A stretch of DNA of 64,000 bases from Catenuloplanes niger (GTDB lineage: Bacteria; Actinomycetota; Actinomycetes; Mycobacteriales; Micromonosporaceae), in assembly GCF_031458255.1 (NCBI RefSeq), contig NZ_JAVDYC010000001.1, forward strand, positions 6,767,001-6,831,000, in the 5' to 3' direction. The notes under the pieces were generated by a model that did not search any database, was not told where the DNA came from, and worked only from the letters and a program-made list of their open reading frames with translations. Shown here one piece after another: positions 8,205 through 18,110 of this stretch. The position numbers and the translations under genes were made by a program. The stretch's first letter is position 1; each line of letters opens with the position of its first letter.

Positions 8205-11096
8205 TCACTCCGGGAACGCGCCCGGGGGGACGTCGCTGGTGCTGGCGTTGCCGCCGGCCGTCGCCTCGAGACTGATCTCCCAGATCGTGTACTGGCTGTT
8301 CGTCGTCTCGTAGGTGATCGCCTCGTCGAACTTGCTGAAGTCGCAGTCCCGGTTGAACCGCGTCCCGTCGAAGTCCGACCCGCTGGTCACGTAGATCGTG
8401 TACGCGCCGTCGTGGATCGAGCTGGCCGTGAAGTTGCCCTTCGCCTGGACGTAGAACGAGACCTCCGGGCGCGTCTGGCCGTTCTTCACCAGATTGATCA
8501 GCGCGTCGTGGTCACCGCCGTTCTCGACCTTCAGCTCACCGAGGCCACCCTGGATGCGCCGGTAGTAGTTGCCGTTCGGGGGACGCCGGTTCTCCTCCTT
8601 GAGTGCCTTCGGCATCCAGCCGCCGACCTTCAGGTCCGCCGCGCTCAGCGCGGTCGCCGCGTCCCGCAGGTCCGCGCCGCCGTCCGACCGGGAGACCAGG
8701 TTGACCGCCGAGGAGCCGGTGCACAGCGCCGAACCCTCCGCGGAGAGGCTGGTGTCCAGCACGTCCGTGCTCAGCGCGTTCAGCGCGTCGACCAGCAGCG
8801 TGTGCTCGTCCGCCACCTCCTCCGGCGGCGTCACCCGGGCCAGCTCGTCGGCCTGCAGGCCGAGCATCTCGCCCAGGTCGTCCGCGGCCGAGGAGAGCGC
8901 GTCCGGCTTCGTGGTCCGGTTCATCGCGTCCCAGGCCGGCTGCACGTCGGCGTCCAGCGCGGACAGCATCGCCTGGTACTGCGCGGTGGTCATCGCGACC
9001 GCCGCCTGGCTGGTCGCGGGCGCGGCGCCACCGCCGTCGCCGGTCGGGTCCGGGTCCGGTTCGCCGCTGTTGAGCACCCACGGCACGGCGACCGCACCGG
9101 CGCAGAGCAGCACCACGAGCACGGCCGCGCCGACGATCAGGCCGGTGCTGCGCTTCGGCTTCTGCTGCGGCGGGGCGGCGAAGCCACCCGGGGCGCCGAG
9201 CGGGTACGCGCCGGGCTGCCCCCACGCGGGCGCGCCACCGGACTGCGGCGGCTGACCCCAGCCCGGAGCGCCGGAGGCCGGCACGCCGGACGTCGGGTAA
9301 CCCGCGGCACCCGCGCCGGAGACCGGGTAGCCGGGCGTACCGGGCGGCGGGTAGCCCGGCGTTCCGGCGGCGTTCGGGTAACCGGGGGTGCCGGGCACCG
9401 GGGGGTATCCCGGGGCGCCGGAAGCGGGCTGACCGGGTGCGCCGGACACGGGCGGGTACCCGGGCGCGCCGGACACCGGCGGGTAGCCGCCGGCCGGGGC
9501 ACCGGAGACCGGCGGGTAACCGGGCGTGCCGGGCGCGGGCGGGTAGGCCGGCGACGGGCCGCCGGAGACCGGCGGGTAGCCGGGCGTGCCGGGCGCGGGC
9601 GGGTAGGCCGGCGACGGGGCACCGGACACCGGCGGGTAACCGCCGGCCGGTACGCCGGAGACCGGCGTGCCCGGCGCGGGCGGGTAGGACTGCGACGCGG
9701 CGCCGGGAGCCGGCTGGTAACCCGGCCCGGGCGTGGGCGGGTACGCCGTCGACGGCGCGCCCGACGTCGGCGGGACGCCGGCCGACTCGGACGCGGTGCC
9801 CTCCGGCATCGTGTAGCCCGGCGGCGTGGCGTCGGCCGCGGCGGGAGCCGGGGTCGCGTCCGAGGGCACGTGCTGGGTGGTCTCCGCGTTGAACGGCGGG
9901 GTGGCCGGCTGGGCGCCGGTGTCGCCGGAACGCGCGCTCGCGGCCGCGGCCGCTCCGGCCGCTCCCGCCGCTCCGGCCGCCACGACGCCCGGGACGACGC
10001 CCGGGTCGGTCCGGTCGGCGTCCGAAGCCTTCGTCTCCGCCGCGCCGGGGACCGGGATCGCGGTCGTCCGGTCCTCGTCCGCGGCGGTCGTGGCCGCCGG
10101 GCTCGCATCGGCCGGCCCGGCCGGTGTGGCGCCGGCCGGGATGGTGTCGGTGCGGTCGTCGTCGGCCCCGGTCGCCGGGTTGCCGCCGGTGGCGGCGCCG
10201 GTCGGGATGACCGTGGTCCGGTCCTCGTCGGCGGCGGCCGGTGCGGTCTCGGCGGCGGAACCGGCCGGCGTGGCCGTGGCGGGGTCCGCACCGGCGCCGG
10301 CGGGCGTGCCACCGGCCGGGATGACGTCGGTGCGGTCGTCGTCGGAGCCGCTCGCCGGTGTCTCGCCGGCGGCGGCCGGCAGGGCGACGCCGGCGGCGGG
10401 GATCGCGGCCGTCCGGTCGTCGTCCGCGGCGCTGGACGGGGTCTCGCCCGGGGCCGGGTTGCCGGCGGGGATCGCGGCCGTCCGGTCGTCGGTGGACGAC
10501 GGGGTGCCGGCCGGGATGACCGCGGTCCGGTCACCGTCCGGGGCCGAGGTGGAGTCGGAGGCCGGGGCCGAGGTGGAGTCGGAGGCCGGGGAGGGCGTGG
10601 TGGCGGGGGCCGGGGGAGTGCCGGTGGAGATGACCGTCGTGCGGTCCTCGTCGGCCGGGGCCGGCGGGGTGGTCGCGAAGACCGTGGTCCGCTCGTCCGC
10701 GTCGCTGTCCGGCGCCGGGATGACCGCGGTCCGGTCCTGGCCGGCCGGCAGCACCGTGGTCTTCTCGTCGTCGCCGGGGACCGCGATCGGCGTCGTCTCG
10801 TCGTACGGCGTCGGCAGCGGGATGACCGAGGTCGGCTCGTCGGCCGAATCGCCGGAGGTGACCGTGATGTGGATGGTGAGTTCCGGCGGCCCGTCCGTGG
10901 ACGTGGCGTCGTTGCGCGGAAGCCGGAGTATCGCGCCGTCGCCGATGCCCGCCGGCAGGTTGATCGCGATGAGCCGCCCGTCCGGCGGCAGCGCGATGGT
11001 CTTCGTCGTGCCCGAAGCCGCTTCCGCGGCCGACAGCTCGACCGTAACGATGTCGGACGCGCCGTTGGGCGGTCCGCTCCCCGAATCCCGTGCCAT
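8205..11096 (-). CDS. Single-pass membrane protein: DnaJ-C-like domain, Thr-repeat array, Pro/Gly repeats, extracytoplasmic domain
   Basis: A 963-residue protein with four parts. Residues about 15-79 (VTVELSAAEAASGTTKTIAL, NLPAGIGDGAILRLPR, LTIHITV) resemble the C-terminal substrate-binding domain of DnaJ; no J domain is present. Residues about 85-365 hold about fourteen acidic-Thr motifs such as DEDRTTVIPTG and DDDRTAAIPAA. Residues about 440-640 are Pro/Gly/Tyr repeats (YPPVSGAPG). A membrane segment at about 648-672 (GLIVGAAVLVVLLCAGAVAV) precedes an extracytoplasmic domain of about 290 residues with few cysteines. The inside-positive flank (QKPKRST) puts the repeat arrays in the cytoplasm. 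ATG 11096 is chosen (CATAAT box six bases upstream); ATG 11111 is possible. The repeats fit Ser/Thr-kinase target sites, but the function is unknown. Confidence 0.85.
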   Translation of the reverse strand: MARDSGSGPPNGASDIVTVELSAAEAASGTTKTIALPPDGRLIAINLPAGIGDGAILRLPRNDATSTDGPPELTIHITVTSGDSADEPTSVIPLPTPYDETTPIAVPGDDEKTTVLPAGQDRTAVIPAPDSDADERTTVFATTPPAPADEDRTTVISTGTPPAPATTPSPASDSTSAPASDSTSAPDGDRTAVIPAGTPSSTDDRTAAIPAGNPAPGETPSSAADDDRTAAIPAAGVALPAAAGETPASGSDDDRTDVIPAGGTPAGAGADPATATPAGSAAETAPAAADEDRTTVIPTGAATGGNPATGADDDRTDTIPAGATPAGPADASPAATTAADEDRTTAIPVPGAAETKASDADRTDPGVVPGVVAAGAAGAAGAAAAASARSGDTGAQPATPPFNAETTQHVPSDATPAPAAADATPPGYTMPEGTASESAGVPPTSGAPSTAYPPTPGPGYQPAPGAASQSYPPAPGTPVSGVPAGGYPPVSGAPSPAYPPAPGTPGYPPVSGGPSPAYPPAPGTPGYPPVSGAPAGGYPPVSGAPGYPPVSGAPGQPASGAPGYPPVPGTPGYPNAAGTPGYPPPGTPGYPVSGAGAAGYPTSGVPASGAPGWGQPPQSGGAPAWGQPGAYPLGAPGGFAAPPQQKPKRSTGLIVGAAVLVVLLCAGAVAVPWVLNSGEPDPDPTGDGGGAAPATSQAAVAMTTAQYQAMLSALDADVQPAWDAMNRTTKPDALSSAADDLGEMLGLQADELARVTPPEEVADEHTLLVDALNALSTDVLDTSLSAEGSALCTGSSAVNLVSRSDGGADLRDAATALSAADLKVGGWMPKALKEENRRPPNGNYYRRIQGGLGELKVENGGDHDALINLVKNGQTRPEVSFYVQAKGNFTASSIHDGAYTIYVTSGSDFDGTRFNRDCDFSKFDEAITYETTNSQYTIWEISLEATAGGNASTSDVPPGAFPE

Positions 11097-11462
11097 CACT
11101 GGATTATGCAAGTGCGTGTCACGCCCGCCCCGAGCAGGGAGACGCCCGAAGAGCCCCGGTTACGAGCCGGAACGGCCATATGTCGGTGATTGCCCGGCTG
11201 GCCCGTTCGCGACGACGGCGCAGGTACATCGATCACCAAAGGTCAGCCACGGTCCACTTAGAGTGAATTCACGGATGGCGAATTGCGTCGAGGGTGCGGC
11301 GGACGGCGGTGATTCGTCGCTATTGGGGAATTAGTCCGGGTCGGTGGCGCCGGTTGTCAACTGTCGGGAACGCGATAGTGCGGCACAGAACTTCGGCGCC
11401 GGGAAAAACGTCCCGCAAAATAGTGTCGGTCCGGGTGCAACCGTTGTCCACTCAGGAGCGAG
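11097..11462. other. Divergent intergenic region
   Basis: These 366 bases lie between the 963-residue membrane protein and the next gene on the plus strand. They include a CATAAT -10-like box for the minus-strand gene (11101-11106), a TTGTCA-N16-TAGTGC pair (11354-11381) that could be a weak plus-strand promoter, and a small CGGGA/TCCCG hairpin at 11400-11415. No open frame has coding composition. Confidence 0.4.
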
Positions 11463-12863
11463 ATGGATAGCGTGACCTCTTCCGTACGTAACGCTCGACG
11501 CGTGACCGCCACCGTTCTGCGATCCCCCGCGGTCCGGGAGATCTCGCTCGCCGTCGGTGTCGCGGTGGCGCTGACCCTGGGCTGGCTGCTGATCCTGCCG
11601 CACGTGTGGTCGTCCGGCGGTGACGCGCTGCATTACCTGAGGCTGGCGGAGAACCCGCGGGCCCAGGTCCACACGCCGTACACGTACCGCATGCTCATGC
11701 CGCTGCTGGCGAACGAGATCGGCGGCCGGTACCACTACCGCGAGGCCTACCGGCTGCTGAACGTGATCGCGCTGGTGGCCGGCGGCGTCGCGGCCTATCT
11801 GCTGACCCGGAAGCTCGGCGGCCCGCGCGGCGCCGCCTATGTCGCGATGGCCGGCCTGCTCAGCCTGCCCGGGTGGCTCTTCTACCTCTACCAGCCGTAC
11901 CTGATCGACCCGGCCGCGATGGCGTTGCTGGCCTGGTCGATGCTGGCGGCGGTGTCCGGCTGGACGGCCGTGCTGCCGTTGCTGCTGGTCGCGGCCGCGC
12001 TGGCCCGGGAGACGGTGATCTCGTTCGCGGTGCCGCTCTACATGATCTTCCGTGAGAAGTGGATCGACTGGCGGGCCGCGATCCGCGTGGCGCTGGTGAT
12101 CGTCCCGGGCGTGCTGGCCACCACGGCCGTGCAGGCGAAGCCCACGCACGGCTGGCCGAGCCAGGAGCTGCTGATCCGGGCCGGTGTGCGGATCGTCGGG
12201 ATGAAGCTCGAGGAGCAGGGCGTCGTGGCCGCGCTCGGCATCGCGGTCGGCACGTCGCTCGGCGTGTGGTGGGCGCTCGGGCTCTACGGCTTCCGGCACG
12301 CCGGCCCGCTCGGCTGGCTGGTGGTCCCGGTCCTGGCGCAGTTCGTGGTCGGCGGTGACTGGGGCCGCTTCTGCCTCTACCTGTTCCCCGCGCTGGTCCC
12401 GGCCGGTGCGATCGCGCTCTGGCGGCACCCGCGCCGCGCGATCCTGATCGGCCTGGTGGTGGTCCAGGGCCTGCTGGTGTTCCTGGACCTCGCGATCGAG
12501 GGGCATCCGAAGATCAACAGCTTCACGCCCTCGGCGTACGCCAGCCTGGTCCTCATCCCGGTCACGGCCGCCGTGCTGCTGCTGCCCACCCGCCGCTCCC
12601 GGCCCGCCGCCGTCGCGGTGGGGCCGCGCCCGGACGGGCCACCGCACCAGCCGCCGCAGCGCCCGGCGCACCAGCCGCCGCACCAGCCGGCGGATCGGGA
12701 CCGCGCGGTCCGGCCGGACTCCCCGGGGTCAGACGAGCGCGGGAGCGCGGCGCAGGCAGACGTCCAGCGGGCCGCGGACGGCCCGCAGGTCGGGGCCGAC
12801 CGCGGTGGCGAGGATCGCGGGACCGGGGAGCGGCATCACGGCGGCGGTGTCACCGACCGGTGA
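11463..12863 (+). CDS. Polytopic membrane protein, glycosyltransferase-like, unknown function
   Basis: A 466-residue protein. Residues about 25-380 carry about ten membrane segments. An early acidic loop (SSGGDALHYLRLAENPRAQV) and HTPYTYRMLMPLLANEI recall the GT-C type membrane glycosyltransferases and related actinobacterial proteins, but I cannot assign a family. ATG 11463 has AGGAG at 11454-11458. The last 80 residues are hydrophilic (PPHQPPQRPAHQPPHQP and an Arg/Asp/Gly tail). The final 45 codons (12729-12863) run antisense through the 3' end of ureD, an unusual convergent overlap. Confidence 0.75.
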   Translation: MDSVTSSVRNARRVTATVLRSPAVREISLAVGVAVALTLGWLLILPHVWSSGGDALHYLRLAENPRAQVHTPYTYRMLMPLLANEIGGRYHYREAYRLLNVIALVAGGVAAYLLTRKLGGPRGAAYVAMAGLLSLPGWLFYLYQPYLIDPAAMALLAWSMLAAVSGWTAVLPLLLVAAALARETVISFAVPLYMIFREKWIDWRAAIRVALVIVPGVLATTAVQAKPTHGWPSQELLIRAGVRIVGMKLEEQGVVAALGIAVGTSLGVWWALGLYGFRHAGPLGWLVVPVLAQFVVGGDWGRFCLYLFPALVPAGAIALWRHPRRAILIGLVVVQGLLVFLDLAIEGHPKINSFTPSAYASLVLIPVTAAVLLLPTRRSRPAAVAVGPRPDGPPHQPPQRPAHQPPHQPADRDRAVRPDSPGSDERGSAAQADVQRAADGPQVGADRGGEDRGTGERHHGGGVTDR

Positions 12864-13556
12864 GGCCGGTGGCGGTCCGCCGTCCGCCCAGGCCGGATCG
12901 ACGACGACGAGCGAGCCGGTCGCCCGGCCACCGCGGAGCACGCCGGGCGCGGCCGCGCCGGACCGGCCAGGTGCGGCCGCGCCGGACCAGCCGAGCACGG
13001 CCGCGCCGGACCAGCCGGGCGCGGCCGGGCCGACCGAGAGGTCGTGGCGGTAGAGCGTGCGGCCGGCGTAGCGGACGGTGGTGTGCAGGCGGACGTCGCC
13101 GGCGGGCTCGCCGTGGCGGCCGCAGACCAGCTCGTCGCGCCAGACCAGCGCGCCACCGTCCGCGACGTCGACCACGGTGACCGCGTCGTGGTCGCAGCCG
13201 GCCGCGCCGATCAGCGGCTCGGGCAGCCAGTGCAGCACGCCGCCGGCCGCGACCGTGGCGTGCGTCTCGACCAGCGAGGTGTCCGCCCGGCCGTGCGCGT
13301 GCGGCGTGGGCAGCGCGATCGAGGCCGCGACCGTGCGGACCACCAGCGACGCGCCGGGCTCGACGGTGATCTCGACGCGCAGGCGGTCGCCGCCGAGCGG
13401 CCCGGCCGCACCACCGACCAGGTGCACCTCCGCGGGTACGCCCGGCTGCCGGGCCCCGGTCCGGCGGACCAGCAGCGGTGGCTCGCCGGCCAGCGTGGGC
13501 AGGCCGGTGCCGCCCCGGCCGTCCGGCACCGCCACGATCCGCGCGGTGGCCCGCAT
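12729..13556 (-). CDS. ureD: Urease accessory protein UreD (UreH)
   Basis: A 275-residue protein beginning MRATARIVAVPDGRGGTGLP, with PPLLVRRTG and VTVEPGASLVVRT-type blocks of the UreD family. UreD forms the UreDFG scaffold that docks on apo-urease and channels nickel to the active site. It is the last gene of the urease operon, 85 bases after ureG. A 24-bp tandem repeat within the gene adds an Ala/Gly/Ser/Pro-rich loop (GWSGAAAP units, about residues 174-203) not expected in the family. Its 3' end overlaps the converging membrane-protein gene by 135 bases. Confidence 0.92.
   Translation of the reverse strand: MRATARIVAVPDGRGGTGLPTLAGEPPLLVRRTGARQPGVPAEVHLVGGAAGPLGGDRLRVEITVEPGASLVVRTVAASIALPTPHAHGRADTSLVETHATVAAGGVLHWLPEPLIGAAGCDHDAVTVVDVADGGALVWRDELVCGRHGEPAGDVRLHTTVRYAGRTLYRHDLSVGPAAPGWSGAAVLGWSGAAAPGRSGAAAPGVLRGGRATGSLVVVDPAWADGGPPPASPVGDTAAVMPLPGPAILATAVGPDLRAVRGPLDVCLRRAPALV
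12947..13035. repeat. 24-bp in-frame tandem repeat inside ureD
   Basis: Three complete units (12947-12970, 12971-12994, 12995-13018) and a partial fourth share the core CGGCCGCGCCGGACC. Twenty-four bases are eight codons, so copy number can change without a frameshift. The encoded unit is close to GWSGAAAP. Confidence 0.9.
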
Positions 13557-13641
13557 CAGCCGGCCGCCGTCCGGCCGCGCACCGGGGCGGCGGCCGGCCG
13601 GGCCGGTACGGTGCCGCCGCGCGTACCGCCGGAGCGGGTGG

Positions 13642-14322
13642 TCACGGAGCGACCGCGGCGCGGGCGGCGACCCGGGCGCGGACCCAGTCCGCCACCTGTG
13701 AGGCGCCCCGGTCCTCGGCGATCGACTGGAAGATCGTCGGCAGGTCGCCGCGGCGGGCGCGGGCGTCCCGGTCCATCACGGCCAGGTCCGCACCGACCAG
13801 CGGCGCCAGGTCGGTCTTGTTGATCACGAGCAGGTCCGCGGTGGTGACGCCCGGGCCGCCCTTGCGCGGGACCTTGTCGCCGCCGGCCACGTCGACCACG
13901 AAGATCTGCACGTCGATCAGGCCCTTGCTGAACGTGGCGGTGAGGTTGTCGCCGCCGCTCTCCACCAGGATCAGGTCGAGCGGGCCGAGCGCGGCCTCCA
14001 GGTCCTCGACCGCGTCCAGGTTCGCGGAGATGTCGTCGCGGATGGCGGTGTGCGGGCAGCAGCCGGTCTCCACGGCACGCACGTGCGAGGCCGGGAGCAC
14101 GCCGTTGCGCAGCAGGAAGTCGGCGTCCTCGGTGGTGTAGATGTCGTTGGTGACGACGGCGAGCCGCAGTTCCTCGCCGAGCGACCGGCACAGCGCGGCG
14201 ACCAGCGCGGTCTTGCCGGAGCCGACCGGACCGCCGATGCCGACCCGCAGCGCGCGGGCGCCCGGGTGCGGTGGCGTGTGCGGGTCGGGGCCGGCGTCCA
14301 TCGGTCCGTGACCGTGGGGCAT
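13642..14322 (-). CDS. ureG: Urease accessory GTPase UreG
   Basis: A 226-residue SIMIBI GTPase. The P-loop [14 protein letters not shown] lies at about 29-42, the nickel-binding CPH motif in [13 protein letters not shown], and the guanine-specificity NKTD in [10 protein letters not shown]. UreG delivers Ni2+ to urease with GTP hydrolysis. The N-terminus ([19 protein letters not shown]) is His-rich, as in many UreG proteins that store nickel. ATG 14322 is used because it begins this His-rich lead; an in-frame ATG at 14406 would overlap ureF by 68 bases. It lies 16 bases after ureF. Confidence 0.95.
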   Translation of the reverse strand: MPHGHGPMDAGPDPHTPPHPGARALRVGIGGPVGSGKTALVAALCRSLGEELRLAVVTNDIYTTEDADFLLRNGVLPASHVRAVETGCCPHTAIRDDISANLDAVEDLEAALGPLDLILVESGGDNLTATFSKGLIDVQIFVVDVAGGDKVPRKGGPGVTTADLLVINKTDLAPLVGADLAVMDRDARARRGDLPTIFQSIAEDRGASQVADWVRARVAARAAVAP

Positions 14323-14338
14323 CGAGCCGTCGGTGTCG

Positions 14339-14997
14339 TTATGAGGCAAAGAGACGCACCTCCCAGGTGGCGTGGTGTTCGGCGCCGATGTCCAGCAGCG
14401 GCGCACCGTCGGCCGGCAGCTCGTCGACGGGTTTGTCCAGGTGGGTCAGAGCGGTGGCCGCGACCGCGTCGCAGTCCGCGGCCAGCCGGGCCAGCAGCGC
14501 GTGCACGCCGTACGGGTCCAGGCCGAGCAGCCGGACGGCCGCGCTCGCCGGGCCGCTGACCGTGCCGTAGGCGGCCGCCACCGCGGCGTGCTCCGGGGCG
14601 AGCCCGGCCGCGGCCGCGATCACCCCGAACGCGACCGGCTGGTGCACGTCCGGCCGGTGCGGGGCCGGCACCGGCCACATCGCCCGGCCGGCCCGCAGCA
14701 ACGCGCGGCCCTGCGCGCGCGACGCGGTGCGCAGCGCCGGCGACGGCGTCCGGGCGTCGAGCCCGGCGTCGAGGTCCTCCCACGCGGCGGTACCGGCACA
14801 GGCCGCGGCCGCGAACGTCGCCGCCACCAGGCCGCCGGTGGCCAGCCGGCCGGTCAGGAAGCCCGCCAGGTCGTCGACCGAGCGCACCCGGCCGGCGCTG
14901 ACCTGCGCCTCCAGGCCGGACGAGTGCGCGTGCCCGCCCGCCGGGAGCCGCCCGTCCGCGAGGACGAGCAGCGTGGCGAGCGAGCCGGAGCCGGCCA

Positions 14998-14998
<1 letters not shown>
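14339..14998 (-). CDS. ureF: Urease accessory protein UreF
   Basis: A 219-residue all-helical protein with the UreF opening [23 protein letters not shown] and the later [18 protein letters not shown] block. UreF bridges UreD and UreG in the urease maturation complex. The ATG at 14998 shares its A with the ureC stop codon (TGATG), so the two are translationally coupled. An upstream in-frame extension is antisense-like and is ignored. Confidence 0.94.
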
Positions 14999-16700
<1,702 letters not shown>

Positions 16701-16704
<4 letters not shown>

Positions 16705-17024
16705 GGGGTCCCGTCCTTGTCGAGCGGGCCGGCGGCCTCGCCGCGGAGGCCGGGCACGATCCGGCGGCCGCCGAGCGGCACCAGGTCGACCTCGCGCGGC
16801 ACGCCCGGCTCGAAGCGCATCGACGTGCCCGCCGGCACCGCCAGCCGGTGCCCCCACGCGGCCCGCCGGTCGAACTCCAGCGCCGGGTTCGCCTCCGCGA
16901 AGTGGTAGTGCGAACCCACCTGGATCGGCCGGTCACCGGTGTTCGCCACCGGCAGCGTCAGCACCGGCCGGCCGGCGTTGATCTCGATCTCCCCGTCACC
17001 GGGCAGGATCTCTCCGGGAATCAC
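16701..17024 (-). CDS. ureB: Urease subunit beta
   Basis: A 107-residue structural subunit beginning [19 protein letters not shown], with the family motifs [18 protein letters not shown] and [13 protein letters not shown]. It packs against UreC in the (UreABC)3 enzyme. The GTG start at 17024 follows GGAGGG, which overlaps the ureA stop (TAGGAGG). The last four bases overlap ureC. Confidence 0.97.
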
Positions 17025-17034
17025 GCTGGCCCTC

Positions 17035-17337
17035 CTACGGGATCGGCTCGTGCACGGTGACGAGCTTCGTGCCGTCCGGGAACGTCGCCTCGATCTGCAC
17101 CTCGGCCAGCATCTCCGGCACGCCCTCCAGGACGTCCTCCCGGGTGAGCACGGTCCGCCCGGTCTCCATCAGCTCGGCCACGGTCCGGCCGTCCCGCGCC
17201 GCCTCCAGGATGTAGGCCGTGATGATCGCGGTCGCCTCCGGATGGTTCAGGCGCAGGCCGCGCGCCCGGCGCTTCTGCGCCACGTCCGCGGCGACGTGGA
17301 TGAGCAGCCGATCCTGCTCGTGGCGGCTGAGGAACAA
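17035..17337 (-). CDS. ureA: Urease subunit gamma
   Basis: A 100-residue subunit with the family sequence [32 protein letters not shown] and [20 protein letters not shown]. The start is decided by a TTG at 17337. It has GGAGG (17346-17350) eight bases upstream and yields the usual 100-residue length; an upstream in-frame GTG at 17385 would add 16 residues and has no such site. First gene of the urease operon ureABCFGD. Confidence 0.93.
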   Translation of the reverse strand: MFLSRHEQDRLLIHVAADVAQKRRARGLRLNHPEATAIITAYILEAARDGRTVAELMETGRTVLTREDVLEGVPEMLAEVQIEATFPDGTKLVTVHEPIP

Positions 17338-17472
17338 GAGTCCGACCTCCGTCTCTGCTGCGGGCCCCGATGCTGGCACCGGCACGTTTCATCCCGGTTA
17401 AGGCCCACGCTGCGTCGATCACCACGCTACCGGCGACCGCGCCGCCCGGGGCCCCCGACGACGAACGCCACC

Positions 17473-17497
17473 AGCCTGGGTGGGGTGCACCCTGGCT
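17473..17497. promoter_or_regulatory. Inverted repeat in the urease / Atu4866-gene divergent promoter region
   Basis: AGCCTGGGTG, five bases, CACCCTGGCT: arms pair at nine of ten positions. It lies in the 222-base gap between ureA and the divergent gene at 17560, a likely place for an operator. No regulator is identified. Confidence 0.5.
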
Positions 17498-17559
17498 CGG
17501 CCGCCGTGCCCGCCGCAGGGTGGAGGAGCAACCGGAACAGACGACCAAGGGGGTACGCC

Positions 17560-18108
17560 GTGGGCGTGCGAATCTTCACCGGCGCCACGATCTGCATGCC
17601 GGATCCGGTGGCCGGGCTCGACCTGCGCGTCGAGGACGGCCGGATCACCGCGGTCGGACCGGGACTGGCGGCCGGCGGCGCGGCGGTCACCGAGCTCCGC
17701 GGCCGGATGATCGCGCCGCTGTTCGCCGGCCCGCTGGCCGTCGGCAACCCGGCCACGTTCGCGGTGCTGCGGGCCGGGCCACCGGAGATGGCGGTGCTGT
17801 GGCCGCGGGACGCCACGTTCGTCGTCGACGGCGTGACCGTTCCGGCGGTCGACACCGCGCCGGGCCCGTCCTCGTCGCCGCACCTCGGCACCTGGATCGA
17901 CTCGACCGGCTACATCCACCAGCACCTCACGGCGGACGGCCGCTACGACGAGACGCGCGGCGGGCGCCCGCACGCCTACCGGGGCGCGTTCCGGATCTAC
18001 GACGACCACATCGTGTACCGCGACGACCTGGGCTTCTGGGCCTACGGCCGGTTCGACGGCGGCGTGCTGCACCACGCCGGCTACACGTTCACCCGAAAGG
18101 ACTCCTGA
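17560..18108 (+). CDS. Atu4866-domain protein with a barrel-less amidohydrolase-type N-terminus
   Basis: A 182-residue protein. Residues about 110-178 (HLGTWIDSTGYIHQHLTADG, YDDHIVYRDDLGFWAYG) match the Atu4866 family, a small beta-barrel domain of unknown function. Residues 1-95 read like the beta-sandwich 'composite' domain of amidohydrolases with the whole catalytic barrel missing: the N-terminal half (IFTGATICMPDPVAGLDLRV) joins directly to the usual C-terminal half (LAVGNPATFAVLRAG, ATFVVDGVTVPA). GTG 17560 follows AAGGGGG. Two bases separate it from the amidohydrolase gene, so the pair is an operon. Function is unknown. Confidence 0.8.
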   Translation: MGVRIFTGATICMPDPVAGLDLRVEDGRITAVGPGLAAGGAAVTELRGRMIAPLFAGPLAVGNPATFAVLRAGPPEMAVLWPRDATFVVDGVTVPAVDTAPGPSSSPHLGTWIDSTGYIHQHLTADGRYDETRGGRPHAYRGAFRIYDDHIVYRDDLGFWAYGRFDGGVLHHAGYTFTRKDS

Positions 18109-18110
18109 GC

